This document shows, piece after piece, positions 18,311 to 27,254 of a stretch of DNA of 64,000 bases. The stretch spans positions 434,001 through 498,000 of the forward strand of contig NZ_VFMQ01000001.1 in NCBI RefSeq assembly GCF_006715175.1, given 5' to 3'. The position numbers and the translations under genes are program-made. Under the pieces are notes generated by a model, which was not told the origin of the DNA, did no database searches, and worked only from the letters and a program-made list of their open reading frames with translations. The stretch comes from Curtobacterium citreum. Lineage in GTDB: Bacteria > Actinomycetota > Actinomycetes > Actinomycetales > Microbacteriaceae. How positions within the stretch are numbered: the first letter of the stretch is position 1; each line of letters begins with the position of its first letter.

Positions 18311-18568
18311 TCAGGGGCGGCGCTGTGCGCTCAGCCGGCCCACCACGAACGCGACGACCACCGCACCGACCGCGACGAGCGCCTGGCCGGCGCGTTCCTG
18401 CCACGGGTGCTGGTCCGGGACGAAGGTCGTGTCGGAGAGCGGCGCGTACGCGAACCAGCCGGCGGTCGGGTGCGTGGCCGTCGCGATCAGCAGGATCCCC
18501 ACCAGGACGGCCGCCAGGCCGGCCCAGCCGGCGATGCGGGTGGGTGACGACACGAGACGACGGAGCAC
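18311..18568 (-). CDS. Small membrane protein of unknown function
   Basis: About 85 residues with two hydrophobic helices (IAGWAGLAAVLVGILLIATA and ALVAVGAVVVAFVVGRL) separated by a short outer loop, probably both ends in the cytoplasm. The frame is open back to 18619, but that start would lie inside the 48-bp palindrome, so I prefer the GTG at 18568. No family is recognised. It may be transcribed with the ThrE gene 54 bp downstream. Confidence 0.55.
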   Translation of the reverse strand: MLRRLVSSPTRIAGWAGLAAVLVGILLIATATHPTAGWFAYAPLSDTTFVPDQHPWQERAGQALVAVGAVVVAFVVGRLSAQRRP

Positions 18569-18588
18569 GCGACCCAGCGTATGCAGCA

Positions 18589-18636
18589 GACGGACGGGAG
18601 GCACGGTGCCAGCTGGCACCGTGCCTCCCGTCCGTC
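18589..18636. repeat. 48-bp perfect palindrome (GGACGGGAGGC family, copy B)
   Basis: Arms 18589-18612 and 18613-18636 are exact reverse complements with no loop. The outer part matches copy A, while the inner third differs (TGCCAG against GTGGCGGC) yet stays fully paired. It lies between osmC and the small membrane protein gene, both on the minus strand. Confidence 0.85.
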
Positions 18637-18665
18637 ACTCGGTGACGTCCCGTGGGACGTGACCG

Positions 18666-19106
18666 CTACTGCTCGAAGGTCGCCTTGAGCTCGATGTCGA
18701 CGCCGGTGAGCGCCTTGCTGACCGGGCAGGTCGCCTTGGCCTCGTCGGCGGCCTTGAGGAAGGCGGCCTCGTCGATGCCGGAGACCTCGCCGTTGACGGT
18801 CAGGACGATGCCGGTGAGCTTGAAGCCGCCGGCGCTGTCCGGGCCGAGCGAGACGTCGGCCTTGACGTCGAGGGCCTCGACGGTGCCGCCGGCCTCGCCG
18901 AGGATCGCGGAGAACTGCATCGCGTAGCAGGCGGAGTGCGCTGCGGCGATGAGCTCCTCGGGGCTGGTGGTGCCACCGGCCTCGTCCGCGGCGCGCTTCG
19001 GGAAGGAGACGTCGTAGGTGCCGACCTTGGAGCTGGAGAGCTCGACCTGACCGGAGCCGTCGTTCAGGCCGCCGTTCCAGGCGGTGCGTGCGGTGCGCGT
19101 GGGCAT
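18666..19106 (-). CDS. OsmC family peroxiredoxin-like protein
   Basis: A 146-residue OsmC/Ohr-fold thiol peroxidase that reduces organic hydroperoxides. Catalytic cysteines are in SACYAMQFSAIL (near residue 60) and ATCPVSKAL (near 127), and the N-terminal TARTAWNGG is typical of the OsmC subgroup. The ATG at 19106 has AAGGAA 6 bp upstream, which decides the start over the longer frame. A perfect 16-bp palindrome lies 60 bp before the start and suggests redox or stress control. Confidence 0.9.
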   Translation of the reverse strand: MPTRTARTAWNGGLNDGSGQVELSSSKVGTYDVSFPKRAADEAGGTTSPEELIAAAHSACYAMQFSAILGEAGGTVEALDVKADVSLGPDSAGGFKLTGIVLTVNGEVSGIDEAAFLKAADEAKATCPVSKALTGVDIELKATFEQ

Positions 19107-19165
19107 TCGCGTTCCTTTCGTGTGGGGGACGGACCCGACCGGGACCGCCGAAGCCGAGTCAATCG

Positions 19166-19181
19166 GAGAACGATCGTTCTC
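19166..19181. promoter_or_regulatory. Candidate operator upstream of osmC
   Basis: GAGAACGATCGTTCTC is a perfect 16-bp palindrome, overlapping a TTGCGA (-35-like, minus strand). The AACGATCGTT core resembles sites bound by TetR-type dimers, but no such regulator gene is adjacent. Confidence 0.5.
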
Positions 19182-19235
19182 GCAACCGGCTCTCGGCAAG
19201 TGCGCAGGCGAACGCGCAGAACGGACCGGGGCCGT

Positions 19236-19937
19236 TCAGGCGACGGGCGGCACCGCACGCAGCGCGTCGGCCTGCGCCGGCGAGGTCCGCGCCGCGTACC
19301 CGATCCGGCTCTCGCGGACGTGCCACGCCATGCGCTCGGCGGCCTGGTCGACGTCTCCCGCGTCGATCGACGCCAGGATCCGGCGGTGGTCCGGCCACAG
19401 GCGCTTGCCACGGGACGAGGTGTCGAGCGCGTAGAGCCACTCGATCTTCCGGGACAGCTGGCGCAGGAGCGTCGCGAGCGTGCTGCTGCCGGACAGCTCG
19501 GCGACGAGCAGGTGGAAGCGCTCGTTCAGGTCGACGAGCAGGTCGAGCTCGTCGCGCGCCACGGCGGCGTCCCCGGCGTCGAGGACCTCGCCGAGCTCCC
19601 GGCGGACCCGCCACCAGTCCTCGGGCGGGGACGGTGCGTCGAACAGGGTGCGGGCGCGCGTGGCGGCGCGGCGGGCGGTGGCGGTCTCGAGGGACTCCCG
19701 GACGGCGAACAGGTCGTCGGCCTCGTCGAAGGGGATGTCGGCGATCCGGGAGCCCGCGTTCGGGCGGGACACCACGAAGCCCTCGCCCTCGAGGCCGCGC
19801 AGGGCCTCGCGCACGGGCACCCGGGAGACGCCGTGGCGCTCCGCGAGGAACGCCTCGGTCACCCGGGTCCCGGGCTGCAGCGCACCGGACACGATGTCGT
19901 GGCGGATGGCGTCGATGACGCTCGTCCCGTTCAGCAC
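19236..19937 (-). CDS. GntR family transcriptional regulator (FCD domain)
   Basis: A 233-residue regulator. The N-terminal winged helix has IVSGALQPGTRVTEAFLAERHGVSRVPVREAL. The FCD ligand domain (about 80-220) contains the Asp/His metal-site pattern (DLNERFHLLVAELSGS, then DHRRILASIDAGD). It is the last gene after the oligopeptide operon on the same strand, separated from it by four 63-bp repeats. It most likely controls that operon through the two TTGTATACAA-like sites at 27318-27357. The ligand could be a peptide breakdown product or an organic acid. Confidence 0.88.
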   Translation of the reverse strand: MLNGTSVIDAIRHDIVSGALQPGTRVTEAFLAERHGVSRVPVREALRGLEGEGFVVSRPNAGSRIADIPFDEADDLFAVRESLETATARRAATRARTLFDAPSPPEDWWRVRRELGEVLDAGDAAVARDELDLLVDLNERFHLLVAELSGSSTLATLLRQLSRKIEWLYALDTSSRGKRLWPDHRRILASIDAGDVDQAAERMAWHVRESRIGYAARTSPAQADALRAVPPVA

Positions 19938-19950
19938 GGGGCCGATCGTC

Positions 19951-20202
19951 TCACACGGCCGTCTCGGCGAGGCTCCGACGCCCGCGGACCGGGCATCGCG
20001 TCGAGCAGGTCCGTCACACGGCTGTCTCGGCGAGGCTCCGACGCCCGCGGACCGGGCATCGCGTCGAGCAGGTCCGTCACACGGCCGCCTCGGCGAGGCG
20101 CCGACGCCCGCGGACCGAGCATCGCGTCGAGCAGGTCCGTCACACGGCCGCCTCGGCGAGGCTCCGACGCCCGCGGACCGAGCATCGCGTCGAGCAGGTC
20201 CG
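19951..20202. repeat. Four 63-bp tandem repeats derived from the 3' end of the ABC ATPase gene
   Basis: Units begin with TCACACGG at 19951, 20014, 20077 and 20140; a fifth, partial copy at 20203 is the gene's own C-terminal coding end. Units differ by only a few bases. Each carries the DLLDA coding segment and the nucleotides around the stop, with about 10 extra bases (CCGCGGGCG region) compared with the gene. The array fills the space up to 13 bp before the gntR start, so it forms that gene's upstream region. Confidence 0.9.
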
Positions 20203-21867
20203 TCACACGGCCGCCTCGGCGAGGCTCCGACCCGGGATCGCGTCGAGCAGGTCCCGCGTGTACTGCTCCTGCGGGTCGTCGAACACCGCGGCCACCGAGC
20301 CGCGTTCGACGACCTTCCCCCGTCGCATCACCACGACGTCGTCCGCGATCCGACGAACCACCCCGAGGTCGTGCGTGATGAACAGGTAGCTCAGCCCGAG
20401 CCGGTCCTGCAGGTCGTCGAGGAGCGTCAGGATCTGCTCCTGCACGAGCACGTCGAGCGCGGAGACCGCCTCGTCAAGGATGATCAGTTCCGGCTCGAGG
20501 GCCAGCGCCCGGGCGATCGCGACGCGCTGCCGCTGCCCGCCGGAGAGCTCGTTCGGTCGGAGCTGCGCGACCTCGCGGGGCAGGGCAACCTGGTCGAGGA
20601 GCGTCGCCACCCGCTCGGCCCGGGACGCCCGGTCCCCGACCCCGAACACGCGGAGGGGCTCGTCGATGATCCGCTCGATGGTCGACGTCGGGTCGAGCGA
20701 CCCGTACGGGTCCTGGAACACCGGCTGCACGCGACGTCGGACGGCCCGACGCTCCCGCCCCCGGGCGGCGCCGATCGACAGGCCGTCGACGAGCGCCGTG
20801 CCGGACGTCGGGGTCTCGAGCCCGAGGACGATCCGCGCGACCGTGGTCTTGCCGGACCCGGACTCGCCGACCACCGCGGTGGTGGTGCCCCGGCGGACCG
20901 TGAACGACACCCCGTCGCTCGCCCGCAGGGTGCCGGCGCCACGGCCGGGCAGCCGGTACTCCTTCACCAGGTCGGACACGACGAGGATCGGTTCCCCCGG
21001 GGCGGTCGGCTCCGGCGCGACCCCCGACAGCGCCGGGGCGGCCGCGATGAGCCGCTTCGTGTACTCGTGCTGCGGGTCGCGGAGGATCGCCGCGGGGGCG
21101 CCCTGCTCGACGACCTCGCCGTCGAGCATCACCACGATGCGGTCGGTCCGGTCCGCCGCGACGCCGAGGTCGTGCGTCACGAACAGCAGCGTGGTGCCGT
21201 GCTGGTCCACCAGGGTCTGGAGGTGGTCGAGGATCTGCCGCTGCACCGTCACGTCGAGGGCGCTCGTCGGTTCGTCGGCGATGAGGAGCTCCGGCTGTCG
21301 GGCGAGCGCGACCGCGATGAGGATGCGCTGCCGCATGCCGCCGGAGAACTCGTGCGGGAACTGGTCCGCGCGGCGGGCGGCCTCGGGGATGCCGGCCTCG
21401 GTCATGAGCTCGACCACGCGGCGACGGACCGCGGCCCGTCCGCGCAGCCCGCCGGCACGGAGCGCGTCGGCGATCTGCGCACCGACCCGCATCGACGGGT
21501 TCAGGTTCGTCGACGGGTCCTGCGGCACCAGGCCGATCCGACCGCCGCGGATCCGCCGCATGAGCGGCTCGTCTGCGTGCGCGATGTCGTCGTCGCCGAG
21601 CGTGATCGCCCCGCCGGTGATGTGCCCGGCGCCCGGCAGCAACCGGAGGAGCGCCGCGATGAGCGTCGACTTGCCCGAGCCGGACTGTCCGACGATCGCG
21701 ACGCGCTCGCCGCGGCGGACGTCGAGGTCGACGCCGTGCAGGACCTCGCGGTCCCCGAACGCGACGCGCAGGTCGCGCACGGAGAGCAGGTGGTCGGCTC
21801 CGGTTCCGGACGGGAGGCGCGGTGCGGCCCCGGTGGTCGTCGTCACGTTCTCAGCGTCCTGCGGCAT
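20203..21867 (-). CDS. Oligopeptide-type ABC transporter ATP-binding protein (two fused ATPase domains)
   Basis: 554 residues with two complete ABC ATPase units, a DppD-DppF fusion. Unit 1: Walker A GQSGSGKST (near residue 61), signature SGGMRQRI, Walker B LLIADEPTSALD. Unit 2: Walker A GESGSGKTT, signature LSGGQRQRV, Walker B LIILDEAVSALD. Each is followed by the oligopeptide C-terminal extension. It should drive the two permeases upstream. The ATG overlaps the preceding gamma-glutamyltransferase gene by 17 bp and has GGAG 9 bp upstream; GTG 21846 is an alternative. Its last codons are the source of the 63-bp repeats. Confidence 0.92.
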   Translation of the reverse strand: MPQDAENVTTTTGAAPRLPSGTGADHLLSVRDLRVAFGDREVLHGVDLDVRRGERVAIVGQSGSGKSTLIAALLRLLPGAGHITGGAITLGDDDIAHADEPLMRRIRGGRIGLVPQDPSTNLNPSMRVGAQIADALRAGGLRGRAAVRRRVVELMTEAGIPEAARRADQFPHEFSGGMRQRILIAVALARQPELLIADEPTSALDVTVQRQILDHLQTLVDQHGTTLLFVTHDLGVAADRTDRIVVMLDGEVVEQGAPAAILRDPQHEYTKRLIAAAPALSGVAPEPTAPGEPILVVSDLVKEYRLPGRGAGTLRASDGVSFTVRRGTTTAVVGESGSGKTTVARIVLGLETPTSGTALVDGLSIGAARGRERRAVRRRVQPVFQDPYGSLDPTSTIERIIDEPLRVFGVGDRASRAERVATLLDQVALPREVAQLRPNELSGGQRQRVAIARALALEPELIILDEAVSALDVLVQEQILTLLDDLQDRLGLSYLFITHDLGVVRRIADDVVVMRRGKVVERGSVAAVFDDPQEQYTRDLLDAIPGRSLAEAAV

Positions 21868-23770
21868 AGCCCTGTGCTCCTCGGGGGTTGGCGGCGGCGC
21901 CCAGGACGCCGGTGTCGGGGTCGCGCGTGACGCACGACAGGCGGCCGAGCGACCAGTCGCCGGCGCGGGTGACGACGTGGCCGAGCTCCTCGAGCCCGGC
22001 GATCACGTCGTCGCCGAGGCGGTCCTCGACGACCAGGCCGCCGGGGGTCCAGGTGCGCGGCCAGAACGAGCCCGGGAAGGACGTCGTGTGCAGCGCGGGG
22101 GCGTCGATCGCCTGCTGCGGGGACCAGCCGCCGACGATCGTGCGGAGCAGGAAGAGCAGCTGCCACTGGTCCTGCTGGTCGCCGCCGGGGGAGCCCATCG
22201 CCACGACCGGCTCGCCGTCCTTGAGCACGAGCGTCGGCGTGAGCGTCGTGCGCGGTCGGGCGCCGGGGGTCAGCGTGGACGCCGTGCCCTCCTCGAGCCA
22301 GGTCATCTGCAGGCGGGTGCCGAGGCAGAACCCGAGCCCGGGGATCGTCGGGGACGACTGCAGCCAGCCGCCGGACGGGGTCGCGCTGACGATGTTGCCC
22401 CAGCGGTCGACGACGTCGATGTGGCACGTGTCGCCGCGCGTCTCGCCGGTCGCCATCACGATCGGTTCGCCGCGGTCCTCGTGCACCGGGTCGTCCTCGG
22501 CCGGGGCCACGACCGGAGTCTCGACCGGAGCCTCGCCGCGGGCGCCCGGGACGGTCGGCTCGCCGACGCCGGCGACCGGCTCGCCACGCGGCGTGTAGGT
22601 CTCGCGGAGCGGGGGCGCGACGCCGCCGGGGACGGACACGGCACCCGGTCGGAACGCGTGCGAGGCGCGGTCGCCGATCAGGGCCCGGCGCTCGTCGGAG
22701 TAGGCGTCGGACAGCAGCTCGGCCATCGGGACGTCGCGCTCGCCGTAGTGCACCTCGCGGTCGGCCAGGGCGAGCTTCTGCGCCTCGACGATGGTGTGCG
22801 CACCGAGGACGGTGGACGGGTCGAGGCGTTCGTCGTCGAGCGGCTCGAGCAGGCGCAGGGTCTGCAGGAGCGCCGGACCCTGCCCCCAGGGTCCGGTCTT
22901 CGCGATCGTGTGCCCGCGGAACTCCGCGGTGGTCGCCGGCTCGGTGGACGCCCGGAAGGCCGCCATGTCGGCGGCGGTGATGACGCCGGCGTGGTCCGTG
23001 CCGGACGCGTGCCGGTGCGGGGTGCGGACGAACGCGTCGACCGCCTGCGCGACGACCCCCTCGGCCCACTCGGTGCGCGCCGCCTCGATCCGGGCGACGC
23101 GTGCGTCGCCCGCTGCGTCGGTGTCGACACCGGACCCGGCCTGCACGAGCCGGTCGAGGACGCCGGCCCATGCCTCGTTGCGCACGACGGTCCCGGGGAC
23201 CGGCACCGTGCCTCCCGGCAGCCACTGCGTGGCGGAGGTGGGCCAGTGGTCACGGAACAGGTCCTGGACCGTCGCGATCGTGGCGACCACCCGCGGGGCG
23301 ACCGGGTGGCCGTCGCGGGCGTAGCCGACGGCGGGGGCGAGCACGTCGGCGAGCTCCCACGTGCCGTGCTCGGCGAGGAGCAGCAGCCACGCGTCGACGG
23401 CACCGGGCACGGCGGCCGCGAGGGCCCCCGATCCCGGCACCAGGTCGAGCCCCTCGGAGCGGAGATGCTCCGGGGTCGCGCCGGCGGGGGCCGGTCCCTG
23501 GCCCATCAGCACCGTCGGGGTCTTGTCGGACGCGGTCGCGAACACGGCGGTGACGTCACCGCCGGGGCCGTTCAGGTGCGGCTCGACGACGTGCAGGACG
23601 AACGCGCCGGCGACGGCCGCGTCGAAGGCGTTGCCGCCGCGTTCCAGGACCGACTGGGCCGTCGCGGTCGCGATCCAGTGCGTCGCGGCGGCCATGCCGA
23701 ACGTGCCCTGCAGGTCCGGCCGGGTGGTCTCGGTCGGCGGTGCGGTGAAGGCGGGGTTGGTGGTGCGCAT
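21851..23770 (-). CDS. Gamma-glutamyltransferase family protein
   Basis: A 639-residue Ntn-hydrolase of the GGT family. Cleavage before Thr448 (in GDTCHIDVVD) would yield a large and a small subunit; this Thr is the nucleophile. The large subunit has the GGNAFDAAVAGAFVLHVVEP motif, and the small subunit has the GSPGGDQQDQWQ oxyanion-type glycine pair. A poorly conserved acidic/Pro insert (about 395-440) sits before the cleavage site. No signal peptide is seen, so it would act inside the cell on imported gamma-glutamyl compounds. It lies 3 bp after a peptide permease gene, within the operon. Confidence 0.88.
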   Translation of the reverse strand: MRTTNPAFTAPPTETTRPDLQGTFGMAAATHWIATATAQSVLERGGNAFDAAVAGAFVLHVVEPHLNGPGGDVTAVFATASDKTPTVLMGQGPAPAGATPEHLRSEGLDLVPGSGALAAAVPGAVDAWLLLLAEHGTWELADVLAPAVGYARDGHPVAPRVVATIATVQDLFRDHWPTSATQWLPGGTVPVPGTVVRNEAWAGVLDRLVQAGSGVDTDAAGDARVARIEAARTEWAEGVVAQAVDAFVRTPHRHASGTDHAGVITAADMAAFRASTEPATTAEFRGHTIAKTGPWGQGPALLQTLRLLEPLDDERLDPSTVLGAHTIVEAQKLALADREVHYGERDVPMAELLSDAYSDERRALIGDRASHAFRPGAVSVPGGVAPPLRETYTPRGEPVAGVGEPTVPGARGEAPVETPVVAPAEDDPVHEDRGEPIVMATGETRGDTCHIDVVDRWGNIVSATPSGGWLQSSPTIPGLGFCLGTRLQMTWLEEGTASTLTPGARPRTTLTPTLVLKDGEPVVAMGSPGGDQQDQWQLLFLLRTIVGGWSPQQAIDAPALHTTSFPGSFWPRTWTPGGLVVEDRLGDDVIAGLEELGHVVTRAGDWSLGRLSCVTRDPDTGVLGAAANPRGAQGYAAGR

Positions 23771-23773
23771 GCG

Positions 23774-24649
23774 TTACTTCCGGTCCGAGGCGGTGGGGTC
23801 GAGGGCGTCGCGCAGGGCGTCGCCGAACAGGTTGAAGCCGAGGCAGACGACGGCGATCGCGACGCCGGGCACGACCGCGGCCCACGGCGCCTGGCCGAGG
23901 TACTGCTGCGCGTCCGAGAGCATGATGCCGAGGCTCGGGGTGGGCGGCTGGATGCCGAGGCCGAGGAAGGACAGCAGGGCCTCGCCGATGACCGCGACCG
24001 GCATGATCACGGTGGCCTGCACGATGATCGCCGAGACGCAGTTCGGCAGGACGTGCTGCAGGATGATCCGCGCGCCGCCCGCGTCGAGCGTCTTCGCGCT
24101 CGTCACGAAGTCGGCGCTCGTGATCCGGAGCGTCTCGCCGCGGACGATGCGGATCATCGCCGGGACGTGCGAGATGCCGATGGCGATCACCGCGTTCGTC
24201 AGGCTCGGTCCGCTGATCGCGGCCAGTCCGACCGCGATGATGAGGAACGGGAAGGCGAGTGCGACGTCCGTCAGACGGCTGATGATCGCGTCGAGCCAGC
24301 GCCAGTACCCGGCGAGCAGCCCGAGCGGGGTGCCGACGACGACCGCGAGCAGGACCGACAGGACGCCCACGACGAGCGAGACCTGGATGCCGTACAGCGT
24401 GCGGGAGAGGATGTCGCGCCCGAGGTCGTCGGTGCCCAGGCCGAAGCCGACGGTGAACGGCACCTGGAACGGCAGGTCGAAGTGCGTCGTGGTGGGGTCG
24501 TACGGGGCGACGAGCGGGGCGGTGACCCCGGCGAGGACGACGACGGCGAGCATGATGCCGCCGGTCATGCCGAGGCGGTTCGTCCGGACCTGCTTCCAGA
24601 CGCGACCGCGGCTCGACCCGAGGTCGAACGGCGCTGTGATGGTGGTCAT
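23774..24649 (-). CDS. Oligopeptide-type ABC transporter permease (DppC-like)
   Basis: A 291-residue inner-membrane permease with an N-terminal OppC_N helix (MTGGIMLAVVVLAGVTAPLVA), six predicted helices, and the EAA loop (SAKTLDAGGARIILQHVLPN) that contacts the ATPase. GTDDLGRDILSRTLYG is typical of DppC. The ATG overlaps the stop of the upstream permease (ATGA), indicating translational coupling; the longer open frame upstream is not family-like. Confidence 0.92.
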   Translation of the reverse strand: MTTITAPFDLGSSRGRVWKQVRTNRLGMTGGIMLAVVVLAGVTAPLVAPYDPTTTHFDLPFQVPFTVGFGLGTDDLGRDILSRTLYGIQVSLVVGVLSVLLAVVVGTPLGLLAGYWRWLDAIISRLTDVALAFPFLIIAVGLAAISGPSLTNAVIAIGISHVPAMIRIVRGETLRITSADFVTSAKTLDAGGARIILQHVLPNCVSAIIVQATVIMPVAVIGEALLSFLGLGIQPPTPSLGIMLSDAQQYLGQAPWAAVVPGVAIAVVCLGFNLFGDALRDALDPTASDRK

Positions 24650-25599
24650 GCGGTGCCCCCCACGCGGATCTTCGGGTTGATGACGGAGTACAGGACGTCC
24701 ACGGCGAAGTTGATGAGGACGTAGCCGAGGGTGATCACGAGGACGACGGCCTGGATGACCGGGTAGTCGCGGGTGAAGACGGCGTCGAGCGTGAGCTTGC
24801 CGAAGCCCGGCAGCGCGAAGATGCGCTCCGTGACGACCGCGCCGGAGATGAGCCCGCCGAGCTGCAGGCCGACGATCGTCACGACGACGATCATCGAGTT
24901 GCGCAGTCCGTACCGGAACAGCACGCGCGGGCGGCTGAGGCCCTTCGCGCGGGCGGTGCGGACGAAGTCGGTCTTCATCGTCTCGATCATCGAGGCACGG
25001 GTCTGCCGCATGATCACGGCGGCGAGCGAGGTCCCGAGGATCAGGGCCGGCAGCGTCAGGTGGTGCAGGGCGCCGAGGGGGTCGCTCGTCACCGGGACGT
25101 AGCCGGACGCCGGGAACCAGCCGAGCCCCGCGGCGAGCCACACGATCGCCAGGATCCCGAGCCAGAAGTTCGGGACGCTCAGGCCGACGAGCGCGGCAGC
25201 GTTCGCCATCCACTCGGGCCAACGGCCGCGGTACCGCTCGGCGAGGGTGCCGAGGGCGACCCCGACGACGACCGCCACGACGATCGCGTACAGCGCGAGC
25301 CACAGCGTGACCGGCAGGGTCGAGCCGAGCAGCTCGGTGACGGGCGTCCCCGTGCGCGTCGACTGGCCGAAGTCGCCCTGCAGCGCGTTGACCACGAAGC
25401 GCCAGTACTGCACGAGCAGGGAGTCGTCGAGGCCGAGGTCCGCGCGGACCGCCGCGAGCCGCTCGGGACTCGCCTCTTCCCCGGCGAGGGCCAGGGCGGG
25501 GTCGCCCGGCAGCTGCCGGACCCCGAAGAACACGACGACCGAGGCGAGGGCGAGCGTGAGCGCCGCCTGCCAGAGTCGGGTCACGACGTACCGGATCAC
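24646..25599 (-). CDS. Oligopeptide-type ABC transporter permease (DppB-like)
   Basis: A 317-residue permease of the BPD_transp_1/DppB type: N-terminal helix (VVTRLWQAALTLALASVVVFFGVRQLPGDPA), six helices in all, and the EAA loop (RTARAKGLSRPRVLFRYGLRN). Its GTG start overlaps the stop of the binding-protein gene (GTGA). With the DppC partner it forms the channel of the importer. Confidence 0.92.
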   Translation of the reverse strand: MIRYVVTRLWQAALTLALASVVVFFGVRQLPGDPALALAGEEASPERLAAVRADLGLDDSLLVQYWRFVVNALQGDFGQSTRTGTPVTELLGSTLPVTLWLALYAIVVAVVVGVALGTLAERYRGRWPEWMANAAALVGLSVPNFWLGILAIVWLAAGLGWFPASGYVPVTSDPLGALHHLTLPALILGTSLAAVIMRQTRASMIETMKTDFVRTARAKGLSRPRVLFRYGLRNSMIVVVTIVGLQLGGLISGAVVTERIFALPGFGKLTLDAVFTRDYPVIQAVVLVITLGYVLINFAVDVLYSVINPKIRVGGTA

Positions 25600-27254
25600 T
25601 TGCTGCCGCCTTCCACGAACGCCGCCTGGCTGAGTCGGACCACGCCGTCGGCGTAGGTGGAGACCCCGGCGACGTCCGTGCTGACGCCCGTGATGCTCCG
25701 GGTCCGGTAGAGGTAGATGATCGGGTCGTCCTGCTGCACCTTCGTCACGAGCTGCCCGTACAGGTCGGCGCGCTCCTGCTGGTCGGTGGCCTGGGCCGCG
25801 CGGCTGATCAGGTCGTCGACGTCGGGGTCGCTGTACCCGGGGTAGTTGTTGCCGCCGCCGGTGCCGAGGAACGAGCCGATGTTGCCGTGCGGGTCCACTC
25901 GGCCGGACCAGCCGAGCTGGAGCGCCTGGAAGTCACCGCGGGTCTGGTCGTCGAGCAGGGTCGTGTACTCGACCGGCGTGATCGTGATCGCGAAGCCGCC
26001 GGCACGGGCCTGGGCCTGCAGTGCCTGGGCGAACCGCACGGTGTCGGGGGTGTTCGTCACCTCCATCTCGATCGGGAACGGTTGCTCGACGCCGGCCTGC
26101 TCGAGGAGCTGCTTCGCCCGCTCGGGGTCGTACTCCGGGCACGTCTTGCTCGCGTCCGTCGCGAACACGCTCGAGTCCGGGATCGGCGAGCACGCGACGT
26201 CTGCCCACCCGCGGAACACGCTCTGCACGAGTTCGGCACGGTTGATCGACATCGACAGGGCCTGCCGGACCGTCCGCTGCGTGGCGAGCGGGGTGTCGAG
26301 CGGCTTCGGGTCCGTGCCGACGCCGTCCTGGTTGGCCAGGTTGATCGTGATGCCCTGGTAGCCGAGCGACCCGGTGCGCAGGACGCTGAGGTCCTTCCGC
26401 CGCATGAGCTCGTCGACGTCCTGGGTCGAGATCGAGTCGGCCACCTGCACGTCGCCGGACTTCAGGTTCTGCGCGCGGATGCTCGCGTCCGTGATGATCC
26501 GGTAGGTGATCCGGTCGAAGTGCGCGCTCGCCGGGTCGTGGTACTGCGGGTCGCGCTCGACCGTGATGGACGTCTGCGGGACGCGCTCGACGAACTTGTA
26601 CGGGCCGATGCAGACCGGGTGGTCGCCGAACCCGTCGCCCTCCTGTTCCAGCGCGGTCGGCGACATCACCATGCCCGCACGGTCCGCGAGCGCGGCGGTG
26701 ATCGGGGCGAAGGGCGTCGCGTAGCGGATCCGGACGGTGTGGTCGTCGACCGCGTCGATGCTCGACACCGGACCCATCTCGCTCTTCCGGCTCGAGTCGT
26801 CCTTCGTCAGGTTGCGCTCGAGCGTCGTCACGACAGCGTCCGCGTCGAACGGGGTGCCGTCGGCGAAGCGGTACCCGGTGTGCACCGGGAACGTGACGGT
26901 CTTCCCACCGTCCGACACCGTGGGCAGCGCCGTGGCGAGCATCGGGACGACCGTGCCCTCGGCGTCGATGTCGTACAGCTTCTGGCACATCGTCTCCATG
27001 ACGTACCGGGTGTACAGCGACGACGAGGTGGTCGGGTCGAGTCGGTCCGGCTCGGCGGAGAGCGCCATGACGAGGTCACCGCCCTCGCGGACCTGCTGGT
27101 CGCCGATCGGGACGGTCGTGACGGTGCCGGCGGTCGCGCCGCCGGCCTTCGAGCGTTGGACCGGGACGCAGGCGGTGAGGGCGAGCGTGGCGGCCAGGGC
27201 GACGGCGGGCACGGCGAGCAGTGTCCGGCGGCGTCGGGGGGAGGTCTGGGACAT
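25596..27254 (-). CDS. ABC transporter substrate-binding lipoprotein (SBP family 5)
   Basis: A 552-residue peptide/dipeptide-binding lipoprotein. The signal peptide ends in a lipobox (LTACVP), so Cys28 or so would be lipidated and anchor it outside the membrane. The SBP_bac_5 domain spans about 85-500, with the typical VVTTLERN and MVMSPTALEQ-like segments and YDPERAKQLLEQAG. It is the first gene of the operon. Two GntR-type palindromes lie 64 and 94 bp upstream. The ligand is presumed to be peptides or gamma-glutamyl peptides because of the GGT gene in the operon. Confidence 0.92.
   Translation of the reverse strand: MSQTSPRRRRTLLAVPAVALAATLALTACVPVQRSKAGGATAGTVTTVPIGDQQVREGGDLVMALSAEPDRLDPTTSSSLYTRYVMETMCQKLYDIDAEGTVVPMLATALPTVSDGGKTVTFPVHTGYRFADGTPFDADAVVTTLERNLTKDDSSRKSEMGPVSSIDAVDDHTVRIRYATPFAPITAALADRAGMVMSPTALEQEGDGFGDHPVCIGPYKFVERVPQTSITVERDPQYHDPASAHFDRITYRIITDASIRAQNLKSGDVQVADSISTQDVDELMRRKDLSVLRTGSLGYQGITINLANQDGVGTDPKPLDTPLATQRTVRQALSMSINRAELVQSVFRGWADVACSPIPDSSVFATDASKTCPEYDPERAKQLLEQAGVEQPFPIEMEVTNTPDTVRFAQALQAQARAGGFAITITPVEYTTLLDDQTRGDFQALQLGWSGRVDPHGNIGSFLGTGGGNNYPGYSDPDVDDLISRAAQATDQQERADLYGQLVTKVQQDDPIIYLYRTRSITGVSTDVAGVSTYADGVVRLSQAAFVEGGSK

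Noticed and set aside
19951..20202. CRISPR array
   Set aside because: Units are contiguous 63-bp tandem copies without unique spacers and no cas genes are near.
20480..24724. A 1414-codon open frame on the plus strand
   Set aside because: It is antisense to the ATPase, GGT and permease genes and shows no domain; a GC-driven shadow.
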